DNA from: Ulota crispa | Lineage: Eukaryota > Streptophyta > Bryopsida > Orthotrichales > Orthotrichaceae | Direction: 5' to 3' | Length of the DNA: 64,000 nucleotides | Assembly: GCA_963920765.1 (NCBI GenBank) | Contig: OY987243.1 | Coordinates: 4,402,001-4,466,000, forward strand | Shown here: piece by piece, positions 33,742 to 44,820 of the stretch | How positions within the stretch are numbered: the first letter of the stretch is position 1 | How the letters are laid out: each line of letters begins with the position of its first letter | Translations under genes and position numbers: made by a program | Notes under the pieces: generated by a model | Database searches by the model: none | What the model was told of the DNA's origin: nothing | Seen by the model: the letters and a program-made list of their open reading frames with translations, nothing else

Positions 33742-36700
33742 TCAGACGTCCTTGGCCTTCGCTGCTGGAGGTGGTAGTAACTGTGCACAACAAAACCCCA
33801 CCGTGAATGTCACTTCGCAGAACAGTGCATTGCATACATCCTCAATGCTCTGCAGTCACGCAGATTGATAGAGTAGCACATACAGCCAGACTCATACTTG
33901 CAATTTCCGATTACAAAATTGCACCCAGCACGACAAGTTAGCCACCAGACACAAGCACGAGTTAGTCCATCACCAGATGGTGATGCCTACGAGAGGAAAG
34001 AATTGGCATTGCCTTCGGTTCGAACAGAAGTCACACAGTGAGTCACTCCTCAAAGTGCTCGTCTGTTCACAGATACATACAGCTATTCCGGCCTCACAAC
34101 GGTACCTGGTAGCATGATATGATGGAAGTGATGAAACCCAGGCCCCCAGTGACACGTGGTGTGATGGTGCGAGGAGCCAGCTGAAGCAACCCAGCAGCAA
34201 CAAAAATATCCAAGGCCGACTTGATCAGGTTCAACGATCTCTCCCTCGACTTCTTCAAATTCTCTTTCCGCTGTTCCTTCTGCAAAAATATGCAACTATT
34301 TAGAAACATAGCACAAGCGTAAAGCGATTAAACAAGTCACCCTCAGTGCCATGAAAATCAGGTCCTCTGGCGTGTACTTTATGAACAAGAACCTTGATCG
34401 GCAGAGCCGGTGTTACCTACCCTCTTCAGTCAACTCAACCATCCTATTGAAAGTTCTGAAGCATTATGGGCAGGCCACGGCCTCACCAGTGTTAGTATTA
34501 AAACCGGTCCTGACGAATATACTCAACAGTCTTTTTGCATTTTGTTACTCCGTGAAGGTGAAGGTAGAGGGGAGAATTTGCATCCTACAGACCTCATAAT
34601 AAGCACAAACTCGCACGTCAAGACAAACTATCAGGTTCCCGTCTACTGCATTGCTCAATCACAGCAGTGGCACACATTGCTAATCTTAAAGCGGCCAATA
34701 CATACTGAAGCTGAACATTTCATTAACAAAAACCATAGTCATAATACCACTATTGCCAATCACGAGCTCTGCATACATGCACCTGCTATCAATTTGACCG
34801 TTGTGCACTGACGATTCGGACACACTGGATGCCAGAGGAGCACTTGAGCTTACCAGCTTCGCTTCCTCTATACTGCCGGTGCCCTTTGCCCGTTTTAACT
34901 CCCTCGTCACTTTCTTTGTGGCAGTCCCCACGCGAGTGATTTCTGCAGCCTAAACATGAAAAGCTTCTTTCTTCAGCTAGCATTCAAACTTTCAATCATT
35001 ACAAAGTCAAACATTCGTCACAAATCTGCAAGTAAAGAAATTACAAACCGATCGGCCTAAATAACTTGTGCGGACGAACAATAGTCCATGTAGACGATGT
35101 TGGAGAAGAATCAGAACAATTGCAACTGCGTAACTACGAATGACAATACTAAAGTGGCCAAGAACGAAGTGACTCATGCCCGCCTGACTATTAAATACTC
35201 CCAAAAGCAACTGACCTCAACAAGAGTAGTGCAGCCAGAGCCCGCCATCCAACAAAAGAGTGAAATTCTAGAGATGAGGTTCAGACGTTCTGTGTCCTGC
35301 ACAATCAAAAAACACCATAAGCAGCTACGCCACAGGTCTACGATAAGTCCAACAACATAGCATTAGCAAGACCACATCATACCTTGTAAATGCCAGTTCT
35401 TCCGGCCCACACAACTTGATCGAGAAACAAGAAGGTTCCCACCAGTGCATTCTTTGCCTGGCCAGTTCACGAAGCACAAAACGTTTCTATTAGATGTAGA
35501 AAAAAATCTGAAAAGCATTCATCATTACATAATCCCTAATACATGTCAGATCATGCGCACCACATATTGCCTGTTGAAAGGGTTGCGCAATGATTCAATA
35601 AACAACTAGTCCCAGGAATAACATTTTCCAAATATGACAGCTCCTCTCATCCTCCCAAGGCCACTATCTATTTCAAGCGAGTTTAAGATGTATATCTCGG
35701 CTGAGGCAGAAAGGACCACATGATAAATGACTGCATCACGATGGGCATCTCGTAGACCATTCTCCTGCATCATAAACTGATTTGGATGGATGCATGCCTA
35801 AAGAAGTTGGAGCTGAATAACCATTTCCGGCATGCCGCCAATGGACCTAAAGGCAATTGGTGCAAAAAAATCCCGCTGGGTTCTATAACATATTCTGAAG
35901 TACCCCGATCCTAGCCAAAAATAAACAGCACGACCAAAAAACCCGGGATTGAAAAAATATTTCCGGAAGTTAATACCTCTGACTGTCAACGCTTCATCGG
36001 ACAATAAAAGACCCTAAGGACCCGTCACTATGTATGCTCACAAACCGCCTGATGAGCACAAATTCCTAGAATCGAGAAAACTACATCAAGTGAGTTCTCA
36101 AAACTTACCTTGCCAAGTAACACAATCGGCAACGGAGTTGTCTTTGGTGCTGGAGCGAGCAGGGCATGCAGCTCGTTCAACGTCTGCAAACGTGGCACTC
36201 AATACACATCACTCCATCAGTTTTCAAACAGCACAAAAAACACAGAGCTGCACACTAAAGCCTCGTCTATTTTAGATTGAGGCCAAAAAATTCGCCAGTA
36301 CTCGCCAACCCAGCCGTTTCTTAGGCAACCGATTTTCTTTCTGAAACAAAAAAACATAAGCAGCTTGCCAAAAGAGGACAGTTCGGCAGGCTGCATCATC
36401 AACCTACTCACAATCTTTCTACAATTAATAAATTGCAACCTCTTGCACGAACAATGTCACTTCGTAAAATAACCTCATAAATAACCTCATACAGTCACGT
36501 GCTCATCGTCCACAGAGTTCTGACAAACACGTGATCACCGTCTTGATTTCAAAATTGCCATAATTCGTTCATGCTTAATTCACTTTATCATCACTCCATG
36601 CACTATCAAGGAAATGAAGGTTCTTCTTCGGGTAGGAACCGCTACATCACGAATCTCTCCATCTCTAGCTCCAGGTCATATTCACCATAACAAAAAAATT

Positions 36701-37050
36701 AAGCCCTCAAGTAGCATACAGACTCGACAACTGCCATCGACCAACAACTAAGTTATCTCTCCATAAATTACCATCGCCTCAAAAGAACGACAACCAAAAT
36801 CAAGGCACCACAATTGAGCCAAGGGTTTTGGATAGTCCGCAGAGGACAAGGGACGCACCTTCGCCAGCCGGAAAACCTTCCGAGCCAAGCTGGTAGTCTT
36901 GTCCACTTGCGAAGCGACGCCGGGCTCGCCAGCACTGACGAACTTGGACCCGTACTGAATAGCACGACAAATCTTGTCTCGCGCCTCCGCCTTGTTCAAG
37001 TACATCACCAAGAACGCGATCTCCGCCCGCGTCACATCCATCGTCGCCAT
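33742..37050 (-). CDS. PEX11: Peroxisomal membrane protein PEX11 (7 exons, 243 aa)
   Basis: PEX11 is a peroxisomal membrane protein that elongates the membrane and drives peroxisome division. Exons are 37050-36859, 36183-36109, 35457-35383, 35296-35216, 34949-34854, 34279-34106 and 33780-33742. All are multiples of three with GT/AG borders. The N-terminus has the family core LNKAEARDKICRAIQYGSKF (residues 18-37), the amphipathic segment that remodels membrane. Exons 2-4 give the conserved PLPIVLLGK, NALVGTFLFLDQVVWAGRTG and ISLFCWMAGSG. Exon 6 holds the C-terminal hydrophobic region SLNLIKSALDIFVAAGLLQL and VTGGLGFITSIISCYQ. The product ends LLPPPAAKAKDV; a Lys-rich tail is also known in other plant PEX11 proteins. 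Length matches the plant PEX11C/D/E type (about 235 aa). The frame stays open upstream to 37,134, but M at 37,050 (MATMD) fits the family start. No damage seen. Confidence 0.95.
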
Positions 37051-37737
37051 GGCTCCAGCGGCTGCCTCTCTCTCTCTCCCACTCCCCTTCGCGCCAACGA
37101 CGACGGTATCGCAAATCAAACCCCTCCCACTCACTCCCTTTAACCTGAAAGCAAAATTGATGCACCGAATTGCGGAAACCGTCCAAGCGAATACTCAAGG
37201 CTCCACTTCAATTGGCTCCCGTACAGCTGCAGAAGCGAACTGTCCTGATCGGTGCGTACATGCGAGACGCAAATTCCCCGCGACCAAGAACGGCAAGCCC
37301 AAGCTCTCGGGATGGAACTCTCGCGGACGCCAGACGCCACCAACGGCTCAGATGCCCCACCTTCGACCATCCGAAGGCCTGGATGTGTTCGACATCCATC
37401 TGTGCGTGGATGAAAGTGGTGTTTCTGGAGCCACAAGTTACTGCGGCGACTTGTTACCCGCAGTCGATGTAGCCGTCCAGCGGACGCGGGACGGAGGTCG
37501 CTGCATCGTGCTGTTCAGGTTGCGACGACCGTTGAGCGGCGAAGGCGGTCGGGAAACGGTGCTGGAGACGGTGGCCTCGCTAAGGAGACGGATAAACACG
37601 ACAGCGGCTGCGTCATCCACGGGTAGATGGCGTCGTCTTCATGAATGCTGACCAGAATTTATCTGTGCCGCCAGAATTGCCTAAACCAGACCCCATTCCT
37701 GCTGTCCAACGTTTCATTCTCCGTCCCTCTGAGCTTA
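37051..37737. other. GC-rich 5' flank/promoter of PEX11
   Basis: GC-rich sequence with long open frames on both strands that look incidental (plus-strand frame 36,974-37,651 overlaps PEX11 exon 1 antisense). No recognised coding exon. Probably PEX11 promoter and 5' UTR. Confidence 0.4.
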
Positions 37738-38188
37738 AGGTAGGAGGCTCATAAACCGACCATTTAAGGGCTGAAACTGAATTTTGGGAGGTAGAACTTC
37801 TAGAAATATTTTTCAGTAAAATTTAACCCAAGTTGTTTCATACTTTTGGAATTTTGTAGAATTATTTATGAAATTTTGAAGCTAAAGTGGCATAGGCACT
37901 ACAAGGGAAATTGTCCAAAATGACAAGAACATGTCCAGATCAACATGGCTAAATTTACAAAAATTATCCAATTTGACAGTCTTTTTTTCATTATGGACAC
38001 ATTTAGTCAATTTGGACATGTCAATTAGGACACAATTTCCTATACTGAGGGCTTTAAAACAACTCACCTCCTCAAATGTACACTTCTTGTACATTTTGGA
38101 CATTTATGAAAAAACTCATGTATAGAGTGAGCACATTTTGGAGGGTGAGCGGTTTTAGAGCTTGAACGGGTTTTGAGCCTCCTACCTT
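37738..38188. mobile_element. MITE family T, copy 2, interrupted by a CACTA MITE
   Basis: Left GGTAGGAGGCTCATAAA and inverted right GGTAGGAGGCTCAAAACC. It shares GGGCTGAAACTGAATTTTGG and TGTACACTTCTTGTACATT with 28,819-29,142. A second element at 37,897-38,047 splits it. Confidence 0.75.
37897..38047. mobile_element. CACTA-type MITE with 3-bp TSD (151 bp)
   Basis: Left CACTACAAGGGAAATTGTCC and inverted right CAGTATAGGAAATTGTGTCC. The 3-bp duplication AGG flanks both sides (37,894-37,896 and 38,048-38,050). The homologous family T copy reads CCATAGGGCTC without the insert, which is an empty-site control. Non-coding. Confidence 0.85.
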
Positions 38189-38329
38189 ACATATGCTCTT
38201 GTTGAACAATGCTAAAGGAGTTAGAAAACTTTGTTGAGCCAAGTGGTAATATTTGTTGGACCTAGCAAAAAGTGCTAGATAATTTTTATTTGTTTTATGT
38301 ACTAAGTAGAAAGAGCTACTCTAAATATT

Positions 38330-38605
38330 GTATTTAGGTTGCTTTTAGAATTAGGTTGCCTTACCTTGGTAAGTTACCTCATGACTTGGCCACTTGGAGG
38401 AACATGCAACTCTCTAAATACTTGGATTTCACATGGTTTAAGACTTGAACGTCACTAGTTTGTGTTTTTTGAAGCTTCATTGTTGTTGCCCAGCCCTTTA
38501 TAAAAAAATTATTACAATAAATCTTGATAAAAACTATTGTAGTAACAATAAATACTTATATAGTGTGGAATGTCAAGAAATTAATTTGGGCCAACCTAAA
38601 CACAA
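38330..38605. repeat. Dispersed repeat, copy 2 (partner at 7,690)
   Basis: It shares short blocks with 7,690-8,010, including GTTGTTGCCCA.CC, AATGTCAAGAAA and CAACCTAAA. Class unknown. Confidence 0.5.
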
Positions 38606-38608
38606 TAT

Positions 38609-38734
38609 CACTATGAGGGAGCAGTGTCAATTTGGACATTTTTTGTCAATTGAGACATGCTTTTGTCACATTGTTGTCAATTTGGACTTTTTAGTCAATC
38701 CGGACATGTCACTGTGGACAGCTTTCCCGTAGTG
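38609..38734. mobile_element. CACTA-type MITE (126 bp)
   Basis: CACTATGAGGGAG at the left and CCCGTAGTG at the right, with repeated TCAATTTGGACATT-like motifs inside. ATAT occurs on both flanks. It resembles 37,897-38,047 in its TTTGGACA-type motifs. Confidence 0.55.
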
Positions 38735-38870
38735 ATATTCAGTGTAGGGAGTATTGTTACATCAATTGGTAGGATTTGTTGCAAAAAGTGAAAAAACTTA
38801 TTGAACCAAGCAAAAGGAGCTAGAGAACTTTTCCCGAACCATGCAAGAAAAGTTTAGGAATTTTGCATCA

Positions 38871-38936
38871 AGTGGAAGGATTTGTGGCACAAAGTGGAAG
38901 GATTTGTGGCACAAAGTGGAAGGATTTGTTGCACGA
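38871..38936. repeat. 22-bp tandem repeat, three copies
   Basis: The unit AGTGGAAGGATTTGTGGCAC plus AA occurs at 38,871, 38,893 and 38,915, the last with two changes. Similar degenerate blocks extend upstream to about 38,760. Confidence 0.8.
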
Positions 38937-39401
38937 AGCAAAGGAGTTAGAGAACTTGGTTGCACCAAATGAAAAAGAGTTTGAAACCCATGTAGTTAGA
39001 TTGTTTCCTACAACACCCATCATTCATGTAGTTTTGGGGTGGAGATCCAAATATTAACTCATAAACGCACCTACATTCAAAATTTGGATGAAATTTAGTG
39101 GAACCTATTACAATGATAAAAGCATCTAATTTCTATATCTTAATTACAATGAAAGAGTATGTTTTTAGAAAGTTTAATCTACTCCATTTTTAAAATTCCA
39201 GTGAATTGTTGCAAATGCAAACACATGTAAAAATCCATGTCACATGGCGTTGAACGTTCTTGGTTTATATGCTTGATTGTGATTTTCTTTTATTAAGATG
39301 AAATTTGCGTGAATGTAACTCTCAACTTTAGTTTTGAGAAAAATTTGGATTGGTTCAAAACTTGCATAAAAAAATTCTACTTTTTTTTTTGCCAAGAATG
39401 T
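38937..39401. other. Gene-free stretch
   Basis: No supported gene. A short Glu/Lys-rich frame at 38,863-39,057 overlaps the tandem repeat and is probably incidental. Confidence 0.35.
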
Positions 39402-39888
39402 TTAACCCCTACACGCCCAATTGACCTTTCTTTGGTCACTGCCCTTTTTTTGGGCTGCCCAAAATGAAAACAAAAAAAACACATTTAATAAAAAAACTAA
39501 AATATCTTCATATAGGAAATTAAATCTACTTTCAACTCAATTTGAATTGTGTCAATCCAAGTTAAACTCCACTAAGGAGAATTTTCAAAGACAAACATTT
39601 CAACATTTGTTAGTGTTACAAAATTTCCTATTTCAAGAAACTACTAATGTTCTTTCCTTCAAAATTTGTGAATTAATTTTATAATTTTGATGAATACAAA
39701 ACAATAATGCTTCTAAACGCATTAAATTAGAGTTAAAAACTTTTTATGAATGTTTGACTATATGGGTAATTATTAAATATCACGATTCTTGTTTTTTATT
39801 TTGAAACAAACTTCATTGAAGTTATAAAAGTATCATTGTATAACGCATTTATGTTTTTCCCTCACCACCTTGAGCGTTTAGGGGTTAA
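39402..39888. mobile_element. TTAA-flanked element, family A copy 2 (487 bp)
   Basis: Left TTAACCCCTACACGCCCAAT and inverted right TTAACCCCTAAACGCTCAAG. Clearly homologous to 30,130-30,676 along its length, with about 60 bases deleted in the middle. Non-coding. Confidence 0.8.
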
Positions 39889-40117
39889 AAGAAACCATAC
39901 AAACAACAATCTTTCAATTCATAGAAAGCTCCATCGATTAGCTAAATAATCTTATAATTTAAATGCAGTAACTTGATTATGGACATATTTAAAATATTGA
40001 GATAGAACCCACTTACTATCTTATATGCCACAATAGACAAAGGTCAAAATTAGACCTCTTCCTGCAAATGGTCCATGATAGTTTGAAACTTGAATCTCTT
40101 GAGTTTTGTACAACCCC

Positions 40118-41050
40118 TTAACCCCTGAAGGACCAAGCCCTTCTTTTTTGCCAAAATTATTGAAAACTGCCACTCCTAGGGGATGAGTATAAAAGTAGGT
40201 TTTTTTTTTTTTTAAATCCAACCATAGGAACTTGCCTTAAACTAGAAAAGGTACTCGTGGGAAAAAAATCAGGTCATTCTAGATGGAGAGGAGGGAGATA
40301 TTTACATATGAAGTGAAGGGATTTTTTTTTCCATGTTGTTAGTAAATTTCAAAAGCCTTTGACCACTTCTACATGAAAAAAATTGCCCTACCCAAAAACG
40401 TGCTTTTATTTTTCCATGTAGGAAATCAAGTTGGATATATGTAGGAGAACTTTCAAATCAATTGGAACTATATAACACATGGGAAAAAAATAGTTAGTAA
40501 AAAGAAGTAGAGAATGAGTAAGAACACTAAATTGTTAAGAATTTAATTATTGAAATGAAATATGCAAATTCCAATAGTTATAATGTTGCAATAAACAATC
40601 TAATTCCTTTGATTTGGTTTTTTCCAAAATATTGAAAATGGAGTAAAATAAAGGATTTCAAAGTTTATTTTAGGGTAGAGAATCAATAACTACCTGCAAA
40701 CAAAAACTCCTCATAATGCTTATCTCATTGATTGAGATTGAATGATTCAAAGCTTCCCACATATAAAAAAACTCTATAGAACCAATTCAAATTTTTTAAA
40801 ACAAAAATATGAATTTTAAAGAAGTTTTTTGGGCTGCCCAAACTATCCCTCCTCCCCTAGTTTCAATATATTCTTGCATAACTTCTTTGTTGAACTTTAG
40901 ACTGAAGAAAAAATAAGATGCCCACATAGATCTCTAAATTCCCCACCTTTGACAAAAGTTTCAAAAAATCACAAAAAGTAGCTTATTCAAAGGTACATGC
41001 CCAAAAGTACCACTTGTACCCCAAAGTAACAATTGGTCCTTTAGGGATAA
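40118..41050. mobile_element. TTAA-flanked element, family C copy 1 (about 930 bp)
   Basis: Left TTAACCCCTGAAGGACCAAG; right end GGTCCTTTAGGGATAA with a decayed TTAA. In reverse orientation it matches 56,371-57,299 (GGGAAGCTTTGAATCATTC, CAATGAGAT) and part of 60,107-62,005. It abuts the next element at 41,047-41,050. Confidence 0.7.
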
Positions 41051-42682
41051 AACCCTAAGTGCCCCAACAACAGGATCATGTTGCTCCATGATTTTAAAGG
41101 CTTGTTTGAGGCACTGGATCTACTTTTTTGAACTTGCTATAAACTACAAGTATGAAGGCATACAAGTTGTCCATGCTAATGGAGTAATGGCAAGGACAGC
41201 CAAATGTTGTACAAGTGTTGCAAGAGATTTGATTGGTTGAAACACCATATGGGGCGTGGTGGCAAGCAATGTTTTTCAAGCTACAACCAATCAATATTCC
41301 TTGAAAGCTTCCTTGCGTAAGCTTTGTGGTAGCAAAAATTTGTTGGCAAGGGTTCAAACATGTTCTAAACCCTTATTATGGCAACCCTCATTGACTGTGT
41401 AAGTCATTGTTTCTTGTGCAATAGCAATTTGAAGCCCTAAAACTTGACATAAAATGAAGTGCAATCTTCAATAATTTACAAGTGTGTGCATTCACATATA
41501 GTCTTGTTGCTCACAAACTATAACCCCTAAAGGACCAAGGAGCCCACTTTGGGCTTTTGGGATATTTGGGCAAGCATTTCCCAAGTAAATACATAAGATA
41601 AGATTGTAAAAATAAGGATGTATGTACTCATATTAAAAAGCTTGCATACCTCCTAGAAAACATTAGAATTGAATACTTTTTGAGTAAAATATGGTACAAT
41701 ATGTGATTTAAATGGTAACACAGGCAAATTTAGAAACAAAGGGATTGAGGAAGGGTGTTGCCCAAATAGTGTTCAAAAGCACTTTACAATGGCTTGGTCA
41801 ATGAGCAAAATTTGCAGTCAACTCTCCTTGACTATATAATAACCTAAGTTTTACTTTTATTTTTAGAAAAGAATAACTTTAGCAAGTACTCCACATGATG
41901 TTCTAGGTTTACACTATATGGATTTTGTAATTGAGATTTTTTTTTATAAGAATCACTTCTGTGAAGTTTTCTTTAGTGTAATGACAATTTGAACAACAAA
42001 ATTTGTGCTTCCAATTGTTTTCCATTTTGTTTTAAGCATTGGGTGATCATGAAATTTGTGAGGCACATTGAACTTCATGCTCTACAAGAAATTTAAATTG
42101 CACAAAAAAATCTTAAAGTGGAAGATATCATTTTGAATGATAAAAAAAAATTGACACCCTTAGAAGAGCTTCAAAAAAAGTTTTGCCCCTACTTTGAGTG
42201 TTATAATCTAATGAAGTATGCCCTCTCAAAGTTTGAATTTTTGAAAAGATGCACATAAGCAAGTGAAAAAATAGATTTCAAGGTTAAATTATTGTAAAAA
42301 TATTCAAATTGTTGATTTACTAATCATTTTATTGAGGGAGATCAATTTTGAGCCATTTGACCATCAAAAACACAAAAGAATTTTAGGGGTATAGATGAAT
42401 CAAGGGCTTATAGAATTTTTTTAAATCATCAAATAGCAACTACCTACCAAAAAATGAGATTTTGCCATCACATGTTTGATAAAATGTTATAATCTTCCTT
42501 CTCCCATCTCTTGGGGTCAATTGTTTCCAAAATTTGCAAACCATTTTCTAAATAGGTGTTCCACTACTTTCAATGATCACTTTTTGTGAATCATTCAATT
42601 GACTAAGATGTAGTACATCAAAGTTGTAGGTCTTTTAAAAACCCTAATTTTGGTGAAAATGGCTTGGACGCTTAAGGATTAA
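41049..42682. mobile_element. TTAA-flanked element, family D copy 1, with nested insertion
   Basis: Left TAAAACCCTAAGTGCCCCAA and inverted right TTAATCCTTAAGCGTCCAAG. It is the inverted homologue of 52,847-53,606 (AAGCCCTAAAACTT, AATAATTTACA, ATTCACATATA). The 1.6-kb size is explained by an insertion at about 41,520-42,392. Non-coding. Confidence 0.7.
41520..42392. mobile_element. Nested element inside family D copy 1 (about 870 bp)
   Basis: The start TATAACCCCTAAAGGACCAA and the end TTTTAGGGGTATAG are inverted. Sequence on either side rejoins smoothly in the uninterrupted copy at 53,100-53,200 (TTCACATATA.TCTTG on one side, CAAG..CTTATAGAATTTT on the other). Border bases are TATA-like instead of TTAA. 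Confidence 0.6.
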
Positions 42683-43320
42683 GGGTTCCTTCACATGAAA
42701 AGGGTGAATACGAAATTCATAAAGTTGAGATGTCAAATTCTCATTGCGTGTTCACATCAAAAGATCTAATTTTGACTTTGATCCAATGTTGCACGTGATA
42801 GAATTGTTTTGAATTATATCTTAAGTTTGTCAAGGGCATAACTTGCTCCCATGCAATCATAAATTTCAAAATATTCAGATGTCGGAAGGAAATAGTGAGA
42901 ATTTTTAAACCCTACTAGGAAAGTGGGATCTTCTTGTTCCAGCTTCCATGCTCTTATGTGCAAATGTGCTCTCAATTATGAGGGAGGATATATATAGTCA
43001 CATGGATTATTTTTAAAAGTCTGCTTGAACCGACAAGGTTGTGCTTTACACCTCTCATTTTCATTCACTGGTGGTGTGAATGCATCCTTAGGTTCAATCA
43101 GAATTAATATCATCATCTGGTGATATTTTGGCATCTAAAAAGGCCTGCACAGCAGTATTCGCACGAACCCTTCCCCAAAAGTGTATTTTAAAAACACGAG
43201 AGGTCATGCAGATGAAAAAAATTTAAATTTTAAAGCAGATGAAATTTTTTTCAATGGATGGAGAATTTGTGATTTTCCGTCAGCATTCATGGACAACATC
43301 ACATGATGATTTCAACGCAG
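42683..43320. other. Gene-free stretch
   Basis: No supported feature. Confidence 0.35.
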
Positions 43321-43324
43321 TGGT

Positions 43325-44820
43325 AAGATGGCTCAGTTTACTGGACTTACGTCGATGTGGAGCCAGGGTGGAAATGCACTGTTTTTTCACCTGCCAGAAA
43401 ATGTGAGAGCTTAGATATTTACCATCAAGAGATTGAATCAAGAACTTTGAATTCATATTTGGATGCAGAGTTCCTGCATTTAGTCACGTACCTTGGAAGA
43501 GGATACAATTGAACAACAAAAAAATAGGGGACAAATTATTCCTATTACTCTTGTTTGGAAAATATTTGAGCTTTTCTGCCCCAATCTCACATCATCGTAT
43601 GTGCAAGAAACTGAGCCGTGGTAAGATGGCCCAATTTAACCCCTAAAAGACCAAGTGGCCGTTCAACAGCCACTTGAGAACTTGGGTAGGGTCATATGAA
43701 GTCAGTTTTTATTAAATGTTCTCAAAATTGTTATACAATGTGCAAATATGTATCTAGTAAGTGGAGATGTAAGTTTTTCCCCAATTGGATGTCTGGTTCA
43801 AAAGTTATGTTATCCAAAAGAATTTGGGCAGCTTGGGTAATTTGGGCAGCTTGAGCAATTTGGGCATCTTCAGAGAATCTTGTGTTAAAACTCTCATCAA
43901 CTTTTGAAGTCTGGCAAGTATGTAACTAAAAATACATGGTGTATAATTGTCAAAAAATTAAACAAATTGAGGTCTCACATCACATTCTAAAGGGAGTCAA
44001 ACTTTGGCAACTATGTTTGGGTAGTTTCAAGAAAAAAAAATCCTCTAACTTCAAGCCCTATTATCTTTTAATCTATAAATCCAAAACTCTTGAAACTTTT
44101 TTTGGCATATTCTAAATGATTGTCTCTAACTTTTTGCTGTTCAGATTTCAAATAAAAGACTTCCTCATTTCACAAGAAATCATGAAAGAATGACTAATGT
44201 ATTGCCAATTCACTAAACCTGCTTGCACTCCAAGGTGATTTAGAATAAGCTAGATTCTATCTTTGCATCTAAAAAATTTCATGAGTGAACCTAACATCAT
44301 ATACTTGTGAATTGTCAAAAAGCTCAAATTTGTGTGAAGCAAAAAACTTACTCCTACAAGGCTCAAAATCTACTAACCTTGTGTTGCAGGAATGAAAAAA
44401 GCTATTTTTCTCACTTCAAACATTATAATCTTACAATCCACGTTGTCAAATGGGCTGAAATATATTGCGCATATTAAATTATCTATTTGACACACTTTTG
44501 TACGGTTGGAATTGAGAAAAAAAGGTTTTTATTTTTTACTTTGGGCAATGCACTAAAAGGTGGCAGTTTCTGAGATTTTCTCTAAAAATACACCCTTGAT
44601 CCTTTAGGGGTTAAGACTTACTGCACATTTGTGTTTGTGGGGGCCAAGGTGGGAAAGCTCTGATTTTTCACCAGTCAGAAAATGTAAGAAAATGTAAAAG
44701 TTTAAATTTTACATTCAGTAGAATGAATTTGAGAATCCTGGATTCACTTCGAGATGCGGAGACCCTGTTCTCTTCTAAAACTCGAAAAGGATGACCAACT
44801 CCAAAATAGGGGGCAGACTA
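43325..44820. repeat. Two tandem copies of a ~300-bp unit, second split by a TTAA element
   Basis: The first unit starts GTGGTAAGATGGCTCAGTTT (about 43,321-43,620). The second starts GTGGTAAGATGGCCCAATTT (about 43,617) and resumes after the insertion at about 44,615 with GACTTACTGC. Both hold CAGAAAATGT.AGA, TTGAATC/TGAATTTGAG and AAAATAGGGG. The units contain the family P half arm. Confidence 0.7.
43636..44614. mobile_element. TTAA-flanked element, family F (979 bp)
   Basis: Left TTAACCCCTAAAAGACCAAG and inverted right TTAACCCCTAAAGGATCAAG. TTAA is at both borders (43,636-43,639 and 44,611-44,614). It interrupts the second tandem unit; the first unit, without insertion, reads CAGTTTACTGGACTTAC. 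Internal GGGCAGCTTG repeats (about 43,830-43,870). Non-coding. Confidence 0.8.

Noticed and set aside
36974..37651. 225-codon plus-strand ORF at the PEX11 5' end
   Set aside because: It overlaps PEX11 exon 1 antisense and then the GC-rich promoter. Composition is low complexity and no domain is visible.
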